From Antennarius striatus (lineage: Eukaryota; Chordata; Actinopteri; Lophiiformes; Antennariidae): DNA of 64,000 nucleotides. How positions within the stretch are numbered: the first letter of the stretch is position 1; each line of letters begins with the position of its first letter. The stretch covers positions 21,503,001-21,567,000 of the forward strand of contig NC_090779.1 in the NCBI RefSeq assembly GCF_040054535.1, given 5' to 3'. The position numbers and the translations under genes are program-made. Shown one piece after another: positions 46,201 to 59,855 of the stretch. The notes below the pieces were generated by a model, which was given only the letters and a program-made list of their open reading frames with translations, made no database searches and was not told where the DNA came from.

Positions 46201-49200
46201 CAGGGGAAAATGTTTATTAACCCAGTTTAAATGTCAAGAAAAAATTAAAATGCCGTTGTCAATGGCATTTGAAATATATCCAACTGTGTCAAAAAAAAAG
46301 GAAATCAAATTCACAAAAATACACGTTCCAGGTGAAAAAGATGTTACATAATGACATAATTAATTACAAAATTACAAAAACAGTACACATAAAATAAAAA
46401 AGGAAGCATAAAACCATGGAAAAAAGCATACTAAGACATAGAAGAAGCATAGAAGACATAAGAATAAGTGGATAAACCGAACTGTAGACTGACACCACGG
46501 ACCCCCACAAAGTATTCCACAGTGCATTCCCACTGCATCCCAGGCCCGCCTAGTCTATCCCCTCTTGGCCGAACTTGATGACCTTGATGATCACGGGTCT
46601 GAGGCTGGATTTATTTCTTTCCCCAGTGTTTTTTAAGGGTCTGGTTATTAAAGCCTCCACTTTCAAAAAGTTCAAATGTAGATACTTTGTTGTAATTATG
46701 TCCAACTGATTTGGTAAAATCCATTTATTCTGCTGCCGAAGTACTCAGACCTCCACCAACTGCAGCAGTATGGGACATAATCACTAATCCAGCTCTAATC
46801 CCAGGTCAAATCCCTGAACTCCCCATGAATGTACATGATCAGACTCGCCTCCAATCTCCCATCTTTTGAGGAACAGGATGGGAAGAGTGTTGGCAGACGT
46901 ACAATAGATCTTTAACATTAATTTATGTTTAGACAACATTTGACAACTCTTAATTAAAAGCTTTAATTCCTAGTTGTGTCAGTTAGAGTCCGTTCAAGCA
47001 CCAAGTCATCAGTGTGTCAGTGTTGAGCTGCAGCTGCATCTCACTGATGTACAACTTTGCAACCATAAACCGATTTGATCTCAGAACATAAATGAAAGAC
47101 GTCACACATCTGAGCTGAGAAAACCTCAAACCTGCTGAAGCTCAATAACCAGAAATACATGAATACTGGAGGAGTGTTAATAAAGTCAGAAAGCAGAAAG
47201 AATGAAGCCGTTTTTGCTGTTGTGTTGACTTTATGCATGTTTCAGGCTGAACATAAACCCATGTTTTATGTGGGGCTAACATCCCATCTTGGGTTGATTT
47301 GATAAACATTGGAACCAACATCTTGCTGCTACTGAGCCAAACCTTTTTCTACACCACTATTAAAAAGTTAATGTTGTTTATGTGTCCATTAATAAACCGA
47401 CACAACAAATGTTGGGCAGTAGAAACTGAGAGGATTATAGATTAGAGCGGCCGCGCATCACAACAGGGTTTAAAGTGAACCACAACAGAGAGCATGTGGT
47501 CTGCATATGGTTCAGATGGGCTTCCTGCTGACCAGATTAACCTGCAGCAGACTCCAGTGTGTGTCACCGCGTGTCTACAACGACACAAACACACCAGGAA
47601 ACAACAAGTCTGACATGTCAACAGGCAAACACCCAAGTTTATAGCTTTTTAATTAGCTTCTAACACGGCTTTTTATAGTGTGTTGATGTTGTTGGACACA
47701 CAAACAGCTGATATATGGCATTAAGATAAAAACACGCTCGTGTTTATACACAAATTTTGTTTCCATGTTTTGTTCTGCGTGAATGGGATGAAAGAAAGAG
47801 GTTCGTACCGTTTTTAGAGTCACCTCTCCTCGACAAAAAAAAAAAAAAACGACAAAAAAAACCCAACTGAACCAAATTCAGAAAACAGAAGATATTTGGT
47901 GACAGAAGAGTGAGTCAAAAAAGCGTGTTGAAATTCTGCTCGTGTCATTCTGTGGGGGCCAGACAGACAATGAGAGAATCAGATGTGACATCAGCCAGAG
48001 GAAACGTCTTCTTCAAAGCCCCGGACAGCAGTCAGAAAGTCGAGTCTTTGATGTGAGCGGAGAAAACCTCCCCTTATAAAACCCCTCTGTGTCCCCGTGA
48101 CAAGAGGCTCCCCTGGCAAACACCACATTTTGAGTGGGTGCACTTTCAACGTGAGGCGGGAGGGAAGCCGAAGATGACCCCGACTTATGCTTCCTACACA
48201 AAGACGAGTCTGACTACATCAGAGCGAAACCAGCCGAGTGAGCAGCAGCTGAGGAGGAGTCTGGAAGGCTGAGAAACACGTCCAGCAAACAGATTCTGTT
48301 TGATTAATGTGAGCAACCGGTTCAGTGTGATGTGGACACACATACCCGTCCAATTGGAGAGAGTCACGGTGTTTTACTCTTTACATATCTGTGTCTGATG
48401 TCATCAAACTGCACCATGTGTCATCAGATAGACGGTAAGCTGTCAAACTACACAACAACGTTTTTTGTGGGAAAATTGAGAATTTTGAGAAAGTTCTTCA
48501 TTCAAACGTCATTATTGTAGAAATCATTCCCGTGAACATGATAACCCAAAAGCTATGAAACCACGCTGCAGGGCAGATGCCAGGGTGGTAGTTAAGGGCA
48601 CAGCGTTTCTAAATAAACACCACAGATAAGAGAAGACGGTTCAACAGCACAAAGACTTTGAAACCAACGGGCATTCAGTTCGAAGGAAAAAAAAACCCTC
48701 TTCCTTTCACAAATTTCCCCACTGTGGGACAAATAAAAGTTATCTTATCTTCTGTTGTGATTCATTAATGGAGATCTGTGACCTTTTTCCTGACATTCTC
48801 CCATTAATTATGACTAAGTAAGCCCCACATGTCTGGAGCTGAGGTCCAGAACTCTTGACAGGTGGTTCAGCTTCTCTAGACTGAATCCAGGCATGAAGGC
48901 TTGCTGGATTTGTGGAACGACAGGAAGAAAGCAAATGAAAGAACAACTTGCCGGTTTTGCGTTGCCTTCGGTTGAGTAGATCGTGGACAGCGGCTCTGAA
49001 TCTTTTCGCCTCTTCTTCGCTGGCGAAATTCAGACCAATCTGACATGTCTGGAGAGGAAGAGGAGAAGCCAGAAATGATTGCTCATCTTAAATGCATGTA
49101 TTTATTTTTACTTCAGACAAATTCTCGTATCTGAAGACAGAACCATAAACTAAAACCCCCACCAGAAATAAACTGGAACAACTGGAAAAGCCAGAATTAC

Positions 49201-51696
49201 CAGAAGTTCTCAAACAGCAGGTTTGTGATGATTACATAAATCATAATTTAACAGAGCAGATCCTGGCGCGACTAGCTGACACCTCACTGAACAGGATGGC
49301 CTGAGGAGTGACAACATCCACTGTGGAGGCTTTGGGTCACTTACGTCTCCTGCGAATGATATGAAGTAGGATCTGGAGCTACTGATGGAGAAGTTGTGGT
49401 ACAGTTCCTGCTCAAACATGGTCTTCCCATCCTGAAAAGACACCGGGCGGAAACAAAACATCAGTTTAGATTCCCCCCTCAGAGCGTCGAAGGCAGGCTT
49501 ATCACATGAAGTGAAGTTTGCAGCATGAAGTACTGTGTGATCTTCTAATTATAGACTATATTATAGACTATATTTTCCAGCCTTATAAACATCAAGTTCA
49601 GTCCAGATTAAAAAAACAAGATACAGCGCAGGTAAACCAGTGACCCTTCGATGGTGTTGCTAGGTGGATCTAGTTTGGACGCACTAGGCTACACATCGAG
49701 ACTGCGTCACCTGATATGCTGTTGTGATGAAAAAAGATTTACAAGTGGAAAAACTCTGAATTGTAAGTTGTGTTTTCGGATCATTTTGCTGAGCGACCAG
49801 CTGACAAAGTGATACGAAGCTGCAGGAACAGATAAGAGCTGCGTGAACCACAGCACTTCCTTTAAAATGCTTCTGTTGAGGTTTGGAGGTCAGTCACTCA
49901 CTTTGATATCAAACACTCTGATGTAGTAAGACCTCTGCGGGTTGTCTTTGACCAGACAGGCCACTCCACAGCACCTCTTCATCCAGCTACAGCTCCGGTC
50001 TGTGCCGTAAACCTGGACCACCGCCGAACACAGAGCCTGACACACAGAAGAACGAGACGGTGAACATCCCCTGGAAACGATACAGGAAGGAGCAGAGGAT
50101 GTTGATGTGGACAAATTTTTACTCAAATCTGGGTCATTGTGAAAGACGAACCCCTTTTTCGGTGGGAACATTAAGAGTAGAGACCCATAACTTCACAGCT
50201 AGCTCCAACCCACAACAACGAAGCACATTTCTTCACTGATGATGCTCAGTCAAACCTATCTGGCAGCATTTTACCCTCATTTGGGTCTCCTGCAGCGAAA
50301 TGCAACCTCAGACAGACTGAAGTCACATGATTGACTTGTTGAGAATCCTGTTTGGCGATGAAAACCCTGAAAAAATTTACAATCATTTGGTTCTAAATTT
50401 TCCAGTGATTTTCTGTTTCATTTCATCGGGACAAGAAGTAGCATCGTATCGCTGTCCTCAGCACTGCTCTGGTTTTGATGTTTCTCCAGAAGTCACACTT
50501 TTCCTCTGCCAGGATTTTCTCTGTCTGTGACAGAATGTAACTCCAGTCATCAGGGGAGGAAAGAGGAAATGCCGGAGGACAGTTTCCTCCTCTGTGATTT
50601 ATGAATGCAGGTCAGGGGGGCAGCAGGAAGACTTTTCACTATGAAATCAGTGCTCAGCATCACACAGGAAAGGTCAAAGGCTGGCTGTTAAAAGCCTGGT
50701 GTGGGCTCGGTAACTTCTCATCCGAGGCAAGTACGCAGCAATAAACTCACTCTGCAAGTTCCATCAGCTAGCACCTTAGCAGACAACCACAAAACCCGTA
50801 CCAGTAAATTCATCACTCATGCCAGTGAAAAAAAAACAACACCAAGGAGTCGGGCACCAAGTCCAAACATACTCGCGAGCGAAGGCTAACATTAGCTGCA
50901 GCCCAAATTTAAGTTCCTTTCTAAGAAAACAGAGTACACTACAGACAAATAACACAACAAAACCAACCAGAGGTACCTTTAAGTAGTTTTCTGTAAAACA
51001 AAAATTGTAACTAACCGGTAATACACATCACTTTATAGCAGCTAAGATTTAATAGGTTTGATTAAAAATGATTTTAATGAACCCTCTGGGTGTGTCGACA
51101 TGCTTTTGAATGTACAGTATATATTTAAAGGTTTTGTACTCCTCACACTTTTCTTGCAGTTGAACGTGAGAACTCTAAAAAGAGTACAGCTTTAAAACAA
51201 AGTTCTGGTCATTTTGAACAAACACACTATTATTTTTTCTTACCTGCAGAACATCAAAAGGAAAGAACAAAAGGCGCAACAAGCAGCAGAGTATCTGGTC
51301 ACTGACAGTTGAAACATCATCCAGAAAACAGAAATATCAACTCAGTCCGCTCCAGGAACTCTAAATCAAGATAGGTCTACCAGAGAGGAGACCCCTGCAG
51401 CAAAAATTATTTTGGCAAAATGCCTAACACGCAAAGCAGTAACACAAATTTGATTGATCCATGAGCTCCTTCTGATCAGACCGCATGCAAACATTACAAC
51501 CTGCTCAGGTGTCCTGCAACCATCATGTTACATTAACCATCATACATAAACCATCACATTAAACCTCTTCTCAGGACATGTTGTTTTCACATTAACTGTT
51601 TGGTCAGACGGTTTTGGGGCCCTTCAGGTGCTCCAATAGCGTCTAAATGTCAGGGAAAGTCTCTTGAGTTCCCTCCACCGCCTCCTTTTTGTTGAC

Positions 51697-51764
<68 letters not shown>

Positions 51765-52287
51765 AAGTGATAAGCAGCTCCTTGGCCCAGTGGCATTCCA
51801 GAAAGAACCAGATTACATGCAGATTATTCATAATTTAAGAAACATATCAGTGCTTTTAGGAAGACTGAAACACAACTGGAGCACTTCACTTTTTTTTTTG
51901 TCTAATTCATAATCCTTTACTTTTTTACACCACTGGCAGATTTAGATTATTATTATTATATGTTCAAAGAAGCTGAAAACCTGAGCTGACAATATCATGT
52001 GATGGTTGGAATATGATTTAATGGAATTAAAAAAAGGGTCTGGTTCATTTCCAGCCTGGTAATGGGGCGGGGGGGGGGGGGGGTCCAGCTGCTGTGCAGA
52101 CCGCAGTGAGGGTGCTCCTTGCGGGCAGGTGGGTGTACCTGTCCGCCCGGAGACCGCAGGTGGTAAACAAACACAAACTTACGGCACATTTCCTCCCCAG
52201 GTACCCGAACAGGCACTCGTTCTCCTGCGGGGTCAGGAGGATGGAGCCGACGTTGACAGACCTGCGGGGCGGCGGGTGGCTGTTCAT
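43207..52287 (-). CDS. wasl: Neural Wiskott-Aldrich syndrome protein (N-WASP), 11 coding exons
   Basis: N-WASP links Cdc42 and PIP2 signals to Arp2/3-driven actin branching. Coding exons, high to low: 52183-52287, 49902-50036, 49345-49431, 48948-49048, 47809-47828, 45959-46163, 45373-45415, 44481-44634, 43726-44348, 43432-43540, 43207-43268, giving 547 residues (human 505). Domains: WH1/EVH1 (about 1-145; [34 protein letters not shown]); a Lys-rich basic segment (about 190-205) ending [17 protein letters not shown]; the CRIB motif [14 protein letters not shown] (about 218-231); an autoinhibitory C-helix-binding region ([20 protein letters not shown]); a proline-rich region from about 284 to 430; two WH2 motifs ([18 protein letters not shown] and [16 protein letters not shown]); a central helix ([20 protein letters not shown]); and an acidic tail ending DDDEWDD. 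All phases close. Exon 5 is only 20 nt. A competing model uses a GC donor after exon 4 and a 15-nt exon 5. Teleosts often keep two wasl paralogues; I cannot say which this is. Confidence 0.93.
45497..45540. repeat. 16-bp perfect hairpin in wasl intron 6
   Basis: TATTTAGCATGTGCAC is followed after 12 bases by its exact reverse complement. It lies about 80-125 bases upstream of the CRIB exon (45373-45415) in the transcribed sense. Confidence 0.88.
48700..48756 (+). mobile_element. SINE 3' tail fragment in wasl intron
   Basis: 'ttccccactgtgggacaaat' followed by 'aaaagttatcttatcttctg' is the characteristic 3' end of a widespread fish SINE/LINE tail. It lies between wasl exons 4 and 5. Confidence 0.6.
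51700..51762. repeat. (CA)n microsatellite
   Basis: Pure CA tract of about 31 units in wasl intron 1. Confidence 0.97.
52069..52083. repeat. G15 homopolymer in wasl intron 1
   Basis: Run of 15 G (C15 in the wasl transcript) about 100 bases past the exon 1 donor. Confidence 0.9.
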
Positions 52288-53093
52288 GGCTCCGAAGTCT
52301 CCTAGCTAACCGTGGAACGGTGTCGTTCTGCCCAGACGGACTCAGCGAGCAGCGCTAATTAAAGAAAATCCATGCGGGATCCGGTTGCAGGCCACAGCAA
52401 CCGGATCATCTCCGCTGAGTCCGACTCCCGGCTGCAGGGCGTAGGAGGTGTTCCCAGGCTTGCTTCTTCCTAAATAAAGAACCTTAGCGTCTCAGGTCGG
52501 GGATAAGTGAAATATAACGGCCCAGTGTACGACTACAGACCGCCAAACGTATAACTTTCATTCGGAAACTCCTATAACTGCGGCGGCGATGCGCACATTC
52601 AACATGGCAGCAGGACCGAGCATACCACTTTAAGGAAGAATGACAGGGGGGTTGTTGCTTTCCCAAAACTCTATAATTATCGATTGTAATCTGGATATCA
52701 TCATGATATTTTTGAAAACTCTCTCGTAAAGATTTGAAAAAACTTTTTTTTTTTAAAACTGTGTGATATGGATATTTTAGCCCACAGGGAATGAAAAATG
52801 CTGTTCCTGAGAGAAATGGTTTGATCCGCCATGGAAGCAGGAATGCAGATCTGCAGAGGGAAAGGGAGGGGCGGGGCTTGGCCCGTGGGGAAGCACGTAC
52901 GTAACGTGAGGAGGAGCCAGACGGTGGACGTAAAATATAATGAGATAATAAAATAATAAGGACACATAAACGCAGAATATAGTTATATGAGGTTTTATAT
53001 ATTCAGGTAAATCATATAATAAAATGTAATTATAAAGTGATGATTATTATTAAAATTTTTGGTAATAGTAGTGTAGAAGTAGCTACAACAAAG

Positions 53094-53165
53094 CTACAAA
53101 GCTACAACTTTGAAGTTGTAGCTTTGTAGTTGAGACACCAAAAAAACTAAATTTTTTAGTGTCTC
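53094..53165. repeat. Two adjacent foldback hairpins
   Basis: The first (53094-53129) has a perfect 17-bp stem, CTACAAAGCTACAACTT and its complement, with a two-base loop. The second (53132-53165) pairs 13 of 14 positions, GAGACACCAAAAAA against TTTTTTAGTGTCTC, with a six-base loop. Confidence 0.88.
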
Positions 53166-54137
53166 TATTGTTATAGTCAGTATTATTGTGCTATACATTT
53201 TTTATGTATACATCATCACTCATGGTGCATTACTTCTTCAACCCAACCAATCAAGGCAGGGGATCACTCATCTTCACCTGGGTCTGCCTGGAGGTTTCTA
53301 CCTGACAAAAAGCAGATTTTCATGGCCTTTATTTCCAAATTCTTACTTAGAGGGAATTGTTAAGTTTAAGTAAAATAAAAGGCATGGTCCATTCCTGCCA
53401 TATTTCAAAAACGTCTCTAGATATCTTTCATTGTGATCCAGCGCAGAAGAATTTTTGTTTTTGACAACTTACTTTCTCTCCACCCTTTTTGCTATCAGAC
53501 ACTTGGCCTCCATTACTTTATCAAAACAAATAAAAGTGGGAGGACTGTAAATGGCAGATGGATACATGCTGGTGGAGGTCAGTGCCCCGCAGGTCCCGCC
53601 TGCCTGCCGCAGGGTTAAAGCCCCTCAGCAGCATTAACACCAAAACTAATCTGTGGACCAGCTGCTTCTACTCTATGCTGTATGAAGCACTGAGCACAGG
53701 CCAAACAAGAGGGGTTAAACCATGACTGCACAGTGACGGGAGTATGAAATAGTAAAAGTTCTTTTTTTTTTGGCTTCCTGTTTGTGTCTGCTAGCAGCTG
53801 TTGTGTTCATTACAGATGCAATGTGAAAGTACTGCTCAGTACCAACAGCCCTCAATCCTTTAAACATTTAGAGGGTTAATTCTCCCGAGATCAGACGTAG
53901 AATCAGGACATTTAATTTGACTCATTAATGGCATTATGTAAAGCATATCAGTCGGTCCATCACTTACATGCAATATCTGAAATATCTCAGTATTTATAAG
54001 ACTCATTGTCAACCATTCATCTCATCCACTGACAATCAACTGAAATTAGTTTAATGATTGTCTGATTTTTCATCTGGTGTCGTCAAGACACAGTTTTTAC
54101 TTATGTTGTGAAATATTTGAACATACAGGTTGCATTG

Positions 54138-54205
<68 letters not shown>
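54138..54205. repeat. (ATC)n microsatellite
   Basis: Uninterrupted trinucleotide CAT/ATC tract of about 22 units. The poly-isoleucine open frame across it is an artefact. Confidence 0.96.
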
Positions 54206-54835
54206 AGCAATCACTCCCAGGAAAGAAGGTTTGGGGTTTTAATCCAGACTTGAGGCCTTTCTCCGTGGAGTTTGCATGTTCTCAGAGGGGTTCCTCTGTG
54301 GCCTCCACTCCCATTGTTCCTCTGTCTCATCAACATCTCCATCATCTGGATTTCTGCATGTCACATAATCTGTTTTAATAACCTCCAAAAAGATCTTTTC
54401 TTTGCGTGAGGCTGCATCACATTCTTGTCTGTTTTCTGTTTTAGTAGGGAAAATAATGATGTAATATCGAAAAGTATTAAGAGTACAATATTATATGCAG
54501 TCACAATTTTTAAAATGTTTTATAAGTATTTTGAGGTGCAGCAGCTGTGGTATACCCGTAAAATGAATGTATTTTACAGTTTACACCACTAGATGGCGTA
54601 AGACAACGTCTGTCCAACCTCACCTGTCTGCTTTTCACCACTGGAGAAGAAATATAATTTAACCCCAGTGTGAACAAAAGGTTTGTCACACACATTCCAT
54701 CAGGTTAACCAAGTGGCACAGAATATGATAAATACAATACAATAGATACCATTGAAGGAAAATATAATCAAATATATTCTCAGGTTTTGTATTCACTTTG
54801 TATTTCATCTAATAATGATATAGCTAAATACATTG

Positions 54836-55296
54836 TGTAATGGGCGTCCACCGTTTAGCGGCGGACGCCGGCTGTATAATTTGTTTGGCTCTTTGTTGTA
54901 GGTGGAGACACTGGAGACTGGTACGGGAGACTGGTATGTGAGACTGATACTGGTGACTGACACTGGAGAACCAAATAAGGACAAACAACCAGCCAGAGAA
55001 AGACACCATGCATATGTGTTAATGTATAGCGGCTCATCCTTAAGGTGGAGCCTAGAGACGGGCATAATAAATATCTGAGGTTCTCTGGAATGTGTTGTTC
55101 CTGCCCCTTGTCACGGTTCAGACAACACCAGATTTTGTGTTGGGAACAGAGAACCCAGTTCTGCTTAGAAATATTGTATTGGGATAAAAATACATATTTG
55201 ATGAACGAGACGGTTTGTTTCTTGTTCTTCCTTCCGGTTTTGAACACGCACAACTGCTCTGGGTGGACTTCGGGATAAAAGTCCGTTTACCTAACA
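54836..55296 (+). mobile_element. Possible solo LTR
   Basis: A segment of about 460 bp begins TGTAATGGGCGTCC and ends TTTACCTAACA, so it has TG...CA termini. An AATAAA lies at about 55064. It also has a locally repeated 'gagactggtac / gagactggtat / gagactgatac' block typical of U3 repeats. The flanking five bases (CATTG and CCATG) do not match, so no target duplication supports it. No internal retroelement genes are present. A different repeat type is possible. Confidence 0.35.
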
Positions 55297-57299
55297 CCAT
55301 GAAGAACAATAGGTGAGGTACACCCAGGGCACACTGGAGGTTTATATCGGTGTAACCCCAGAGGAGCCAGGTCAAACACACACAGCATGACTGGAACATT
55401 TCAAAGGCATGTACGTATTTTAAGCAGAAGTTTTCGAGCAATATTTACGTGGGATTGTACTCCAAAAAATCAGAATTCAGTCCAGTTTTATTGTCCTGCT
55501 TTAATAGTAAATAATGATCCCATCTACCCAGAGCTGTCCTCTGTGGTCCAGACTTAACCTGGCTGCTTTACTCTCAGGCTGCAAGTGTAATCTAATCAAA
55601 ACCACTGCAGGATGGCATCACTGTGTGTCTGCTTTGTTTCCTGTCCACAAGTATGGTTATTGGTCTGGCATCTGCAGATGTGATGGTAGGAAGGCTTTGA
55701 ATGTCACTCTTTTTTCTTGTTTTTTCTTTCGTAACTATCTTCTACTGCTCCTGATGAATACAAACAAGTGAAACTCTGTCAGAGTCTGAGAATATCTGGG
55801 TTTTTGGCCCTGTCCTGTGTTTTTCTCCTCTCTGCACCTTTTACCCTGTCTGATGTCTAAATGTATAAAATAATTCTCAATACAATACAATTCTTTGGAA
55901 AGTTCTTTCTGGTACCAAATGATGGACAAAACATGGATTGCATCAAAATGATGGATGTAAAGTGCATCGAAACAGTTGCAGACAAAAGTAGATCAATACT
56001 TACCAAATGTTCCACTAATTTAAACCCATTTTGTGTATTTCCAGCAGTTTTATTCTGTTTTATTATGATCAAACTCCTCCAAAGTGCATTTGGAGGTCTG
56101 CATGTCTGGTGCCAACGGCTTCAAACGCTCTTTCTTTGTCCAGGCATGAACGAGGCCTGACGGATTGAACTCTATGTACTGATGACAAAGCTTTATGGAA
56201 ACCACCCCTCCCCTTGTTCCTCTAGGTTTTTGCATCCAGTATTAACAACAACCCGCTTTGCTCAGCATTTCCAATATTTCTGCAGCTGTCAGGGAGTGTT
56301 GAACAACATGACTCTGCATTATGTAACAGACTTTCTCCTACAGTTTGTCTGTGTGTGGTACAGAATATTGCCTGGACAGCAGAAGTCAAATCTATGGATG
56401 TTTAAAGATGTGGCTTTTTCTTGTATGGGAAAAAAAGAGAGAACGTCATCCTTTCAAAGACTAATTTTTCCAATAAAACAATAGTTTCTGTTGCTGTTAC
56501 CGTCACAACCAAGGTCACCCAACATTGTCCTTTCATACACATCTAAATGCACCAATTTATCAAGGACCCAGAACTTCAGTGACAATGCGTTTCAGAACAA
56601 TAGACCCTCTGTGCTTCAGAGAACTGGCTTTCAGGATAATAGACCACAGCTCACATAGGATTCAGGTCCAGAGGGACATTTTTCAGTCTATTAGGGCTTT
56701 GGAAAAATGGAGAGCCCCCTGGAGTCCCTTCAGCAAGGATTTGTGACCTCACAGACCAATCTATGCTCAAAGATTTTTTCATTCCAGAGGCTTCATTTTG
56801 CATCATCGATGAATGATTGCATAATTAACCCTAAACCCAAACAATCAATCAATGATCATGTTTATTTTCATGTTTATTTGCTAGATAAAGTTTGGTGGTG
56901 TCACTTACTACCTCACAACTCTTTGAAAGGTATAGTTTTCCCCCTTGAATTAATCGACAAACGTTCAGAGTAAGAACATTTGAAATGATTTCTATACTAT
57001 CTGTAGATTTAACCCAACTGTCTCCCCAGAAAGGTCTGAAGGTGAAGGAATGTACTGTGATTGTATCTACAGTTTATGTAAGCCACTCCCAGGCCAGGTT
57101 CAGGTGACGCTGCATGATGGGTGTGTAAACAGTATGATTTGGTGTGGAATTCATCATTTCTTGTGGCCTTAAAGAGATTAGTAGACATTTTTTCAGTTAT
57201 TGAAAAGTCCTGATGGTAGAAAACTAATGTTTGCTTAGCTGGAAATGTACAGATACTGTAGGTGAGACAGTCCTGACTGTAGCACAACACACACACAGA

Positions 57300-57302
<3 letters not shown>

Positions 57303-57380
<78 letters not shown>
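57303..57380. repeat. (CA)n microsatellite
   Basis: Pure CA tract of about 39 units. Confidence 0.97.
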
Positions 57381-57383
<3 letters not shown>

Positions 57384-59779
57384 CTTAAAATCTAGGAGTA
57401 ACAACTGACTAGTTGACATTTTTGTTTTGCTCAGTAAAATTTGTACTTGAAAATGTAAAGATTTTGATTGTTGCTCTTATTATTAATCCACCCTAATTAT
57501 GAAGATGCAAAAAGTCATGTCGCGGAAAAAATAGAACAGATGGCTGGTGAACTTCTTTCCACTCTCTCTTATATGATATTTAATGTTTCTATGAACGTAA
57601 AGGCACGTAATGTGCCCCGGTCTCTGTAGGTTTCAGAACTTCATCTGCTGTTTGGTCCATTGAGTTACTGTCGTGCATGAATGAGGAGGGACCCAACAAA
57701 ACAACAGAGGGACATCACTGAGAGCTGCCAGGGACCTGAGAGGAGGGGGGCAGGGACAGAGAGACGATTCAGCGGGTCATCAGAAGGACATTTTCTGGAT
57801 CAGACCTTTTATGAGAGGCAAGGGAAGCATCCATCAGGAGACCCCAACCCTCACCACAGTGATGACGGACAGAACGGTAGGATGCCCTCATCCCACAACA
57901 CTTTTTGTTGTTGTTTTCTTCTGTTTTCCCATCCAAATATAAAGAACAGATTTGGTCAGTTTTTTATGACACAGGCTCTGCATGTATTCAAATGCCAGAT
58001 TATTTCATCATAGGAAATTGCATATACTGTATGTGTATTTCCTCTGTTGATTCAAAGGAGTTTGTTCCTGCCAGTTTTTAGGTTACATAATTGACGGTTG
58101 AAATTGACTTCAAGCTTGGGTTGGAGAGGACCATTCTTCTTATTCTTATTCTTCTACCCCAGACTGGTGGATGTTACAATAAATTGATATCTTAGTACCT
58201 TGGCAAAGACATGTACATTTTTACGTGTCTGGCTTTCTCTTTGGGATGCTGAGGATCACTGCAACATTTTGGTATGAAGAGAAATCTGCTGCACTAGGTT
58301 ATGCTTGCTATGGTTCAATGGACTATTGCTATTTGGAGGAGGGGTTTGTTGTCAATTCAATGATTTCAGTACAGAACATTTAAGTCTGTTTTGCATGGAT
58401 GCTACACTACCTGGTCTGCCCTTGGCTATATACACTGAACAAACCGTGTGATTTTAAATTGCATCCACAAGTAAGGAACTGCCAGACCTTGTACTGCCTT
58501 TTGAGGCCCTTTCTTTTTTTTTTTACAAACTGCTTCTATCTCATTTTAAAATTTCTTCTGGTTTGCACACATAGTTTCTTCTTAAAATGTCGTACCCCCT
58601 CACTGGCCTGCTCCTGTTATAATGCAGCATATCCCTAAAACCCAGGGACGCAGATTAAGCAGTTCGAGTGAACACATTCATTTTAAATTAGGTCGTATTC
58701 ACAAAACCTGATCACTCTGTTAGACATACATATATATGCTGGTAAAAAAATGAAATCTATGTTGTTATGTTGGACAGAAAGTACATTAAAAAAAAACTTA
58801 ATTCATGTGATGCCAGTGATAACTTCCTGAACACACAATCAGCAAAGTCCACACAAAAATATAATTCACTTGCTCAAACTGACTGATCCAGATAGGAGCG
58901 ACATTACATGTACATGTATGGAAACTACCATGTTATGTTTGGTATGACAACAGGAGCAGATGCAGCTCCAGGACTGTTGCAGCTGCAAACAGAAAACAAA
59001 CATATTATTTGATCATGAATTTCATCTTTCAGTGCTTTATTACGGCGGTACATGCATGCCACCATACCATAAAAATGGACCAAAATGTCTTAAGAAAATA
59101 GTCATAAAATAACCCTCTCTATAAAAAATATGTATGTTAAACTGTCTACATGCATTACATGCATTTTTTGCTATGAACACTGGGGGACAGGATAAATGCA
59201 TTTTCTTTGCCCCTCCTTCATATTTGAGTAAACACCAAGCTTAAAAACATTACTGTCAGTATTACATGTTTAGATGCTAGACACCTTGATACTGCAATTT
59301 GTATAACTATTTAAAAAAACATGACAACCAAGTGAGGATTTCTAGTTTTATGACCACTTTTACTTTAAGTCAAATATTTGAGTAATTTCCCACCCTTAAA
59401 GCACTGATCACAGAATATGTTCCTGAACAAACAACCTTAACAAACGAAAGTAAAAAGTGAAAAACAGCTTGTTGTTTTTACATCAGTGAAATATGTGCTG
59501 GTGTTAATAAATCTGTAAAATCCCATCTGGAAACTGTAGCAGAGAGACCACAGCCTGAAAACTACACACAGACATAATTAAGTTTCCACTGAAACCTGGA
59601 AATGAACCACATATAATCAGTTTGAGGGTGATGGAGTATGAAGTCCTTAGCAGGGTAAGACTGAGTCGGTTTTTTTTAATGTATCAGCGATCCAATGAGC
59701 GTTTTTTTGTAAGACTGAAGTTCACTGTGTGTCCATGCTTTGTAGAATTTGTTCTCAGTTCTGGGTTACATTTATAATT

Positions 59780-59855
59780 TGGTAGGTGGGTAGGTAGGTT
59801 GGTCGGTTGGTTGTTTGGTTGGTTGCTTGGTTGGTTGGCTGACTGGCTGGTTGGC
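59780..59855. repeat. TTGG/GGTA-rich tetranucleotide run
   Basis: Degenerate GGTA then GGTT repeats. The minus-strand reading (NQPSNQPNNQPTNLP) is low complexity. On the plus strand the many GG pairs could form a two-tier G-quadruplex. Confidence 0.8.

Noticed and set aside
29152-52083. Two G-runs (29152-29165 and 52069-52083) both followed by TCCAGC, suggesting a shared element
   Set aside because: Similarity stops within a few bases of the run; coincidence is the simpler reading.
54130-54378. Poly-isoleucine 82-codon frame
   Set aside because: It is translation of the (ATC)n microsatellite.
57681-58013. 110-codon frame MRRDPTKQQRD... ending near a GTAGGA donor-like site at 57876
   Set aside because: No conserved domain; it could at most be part of an untranslated leader exon of the hyaluronidase gene, but no evidence links it.
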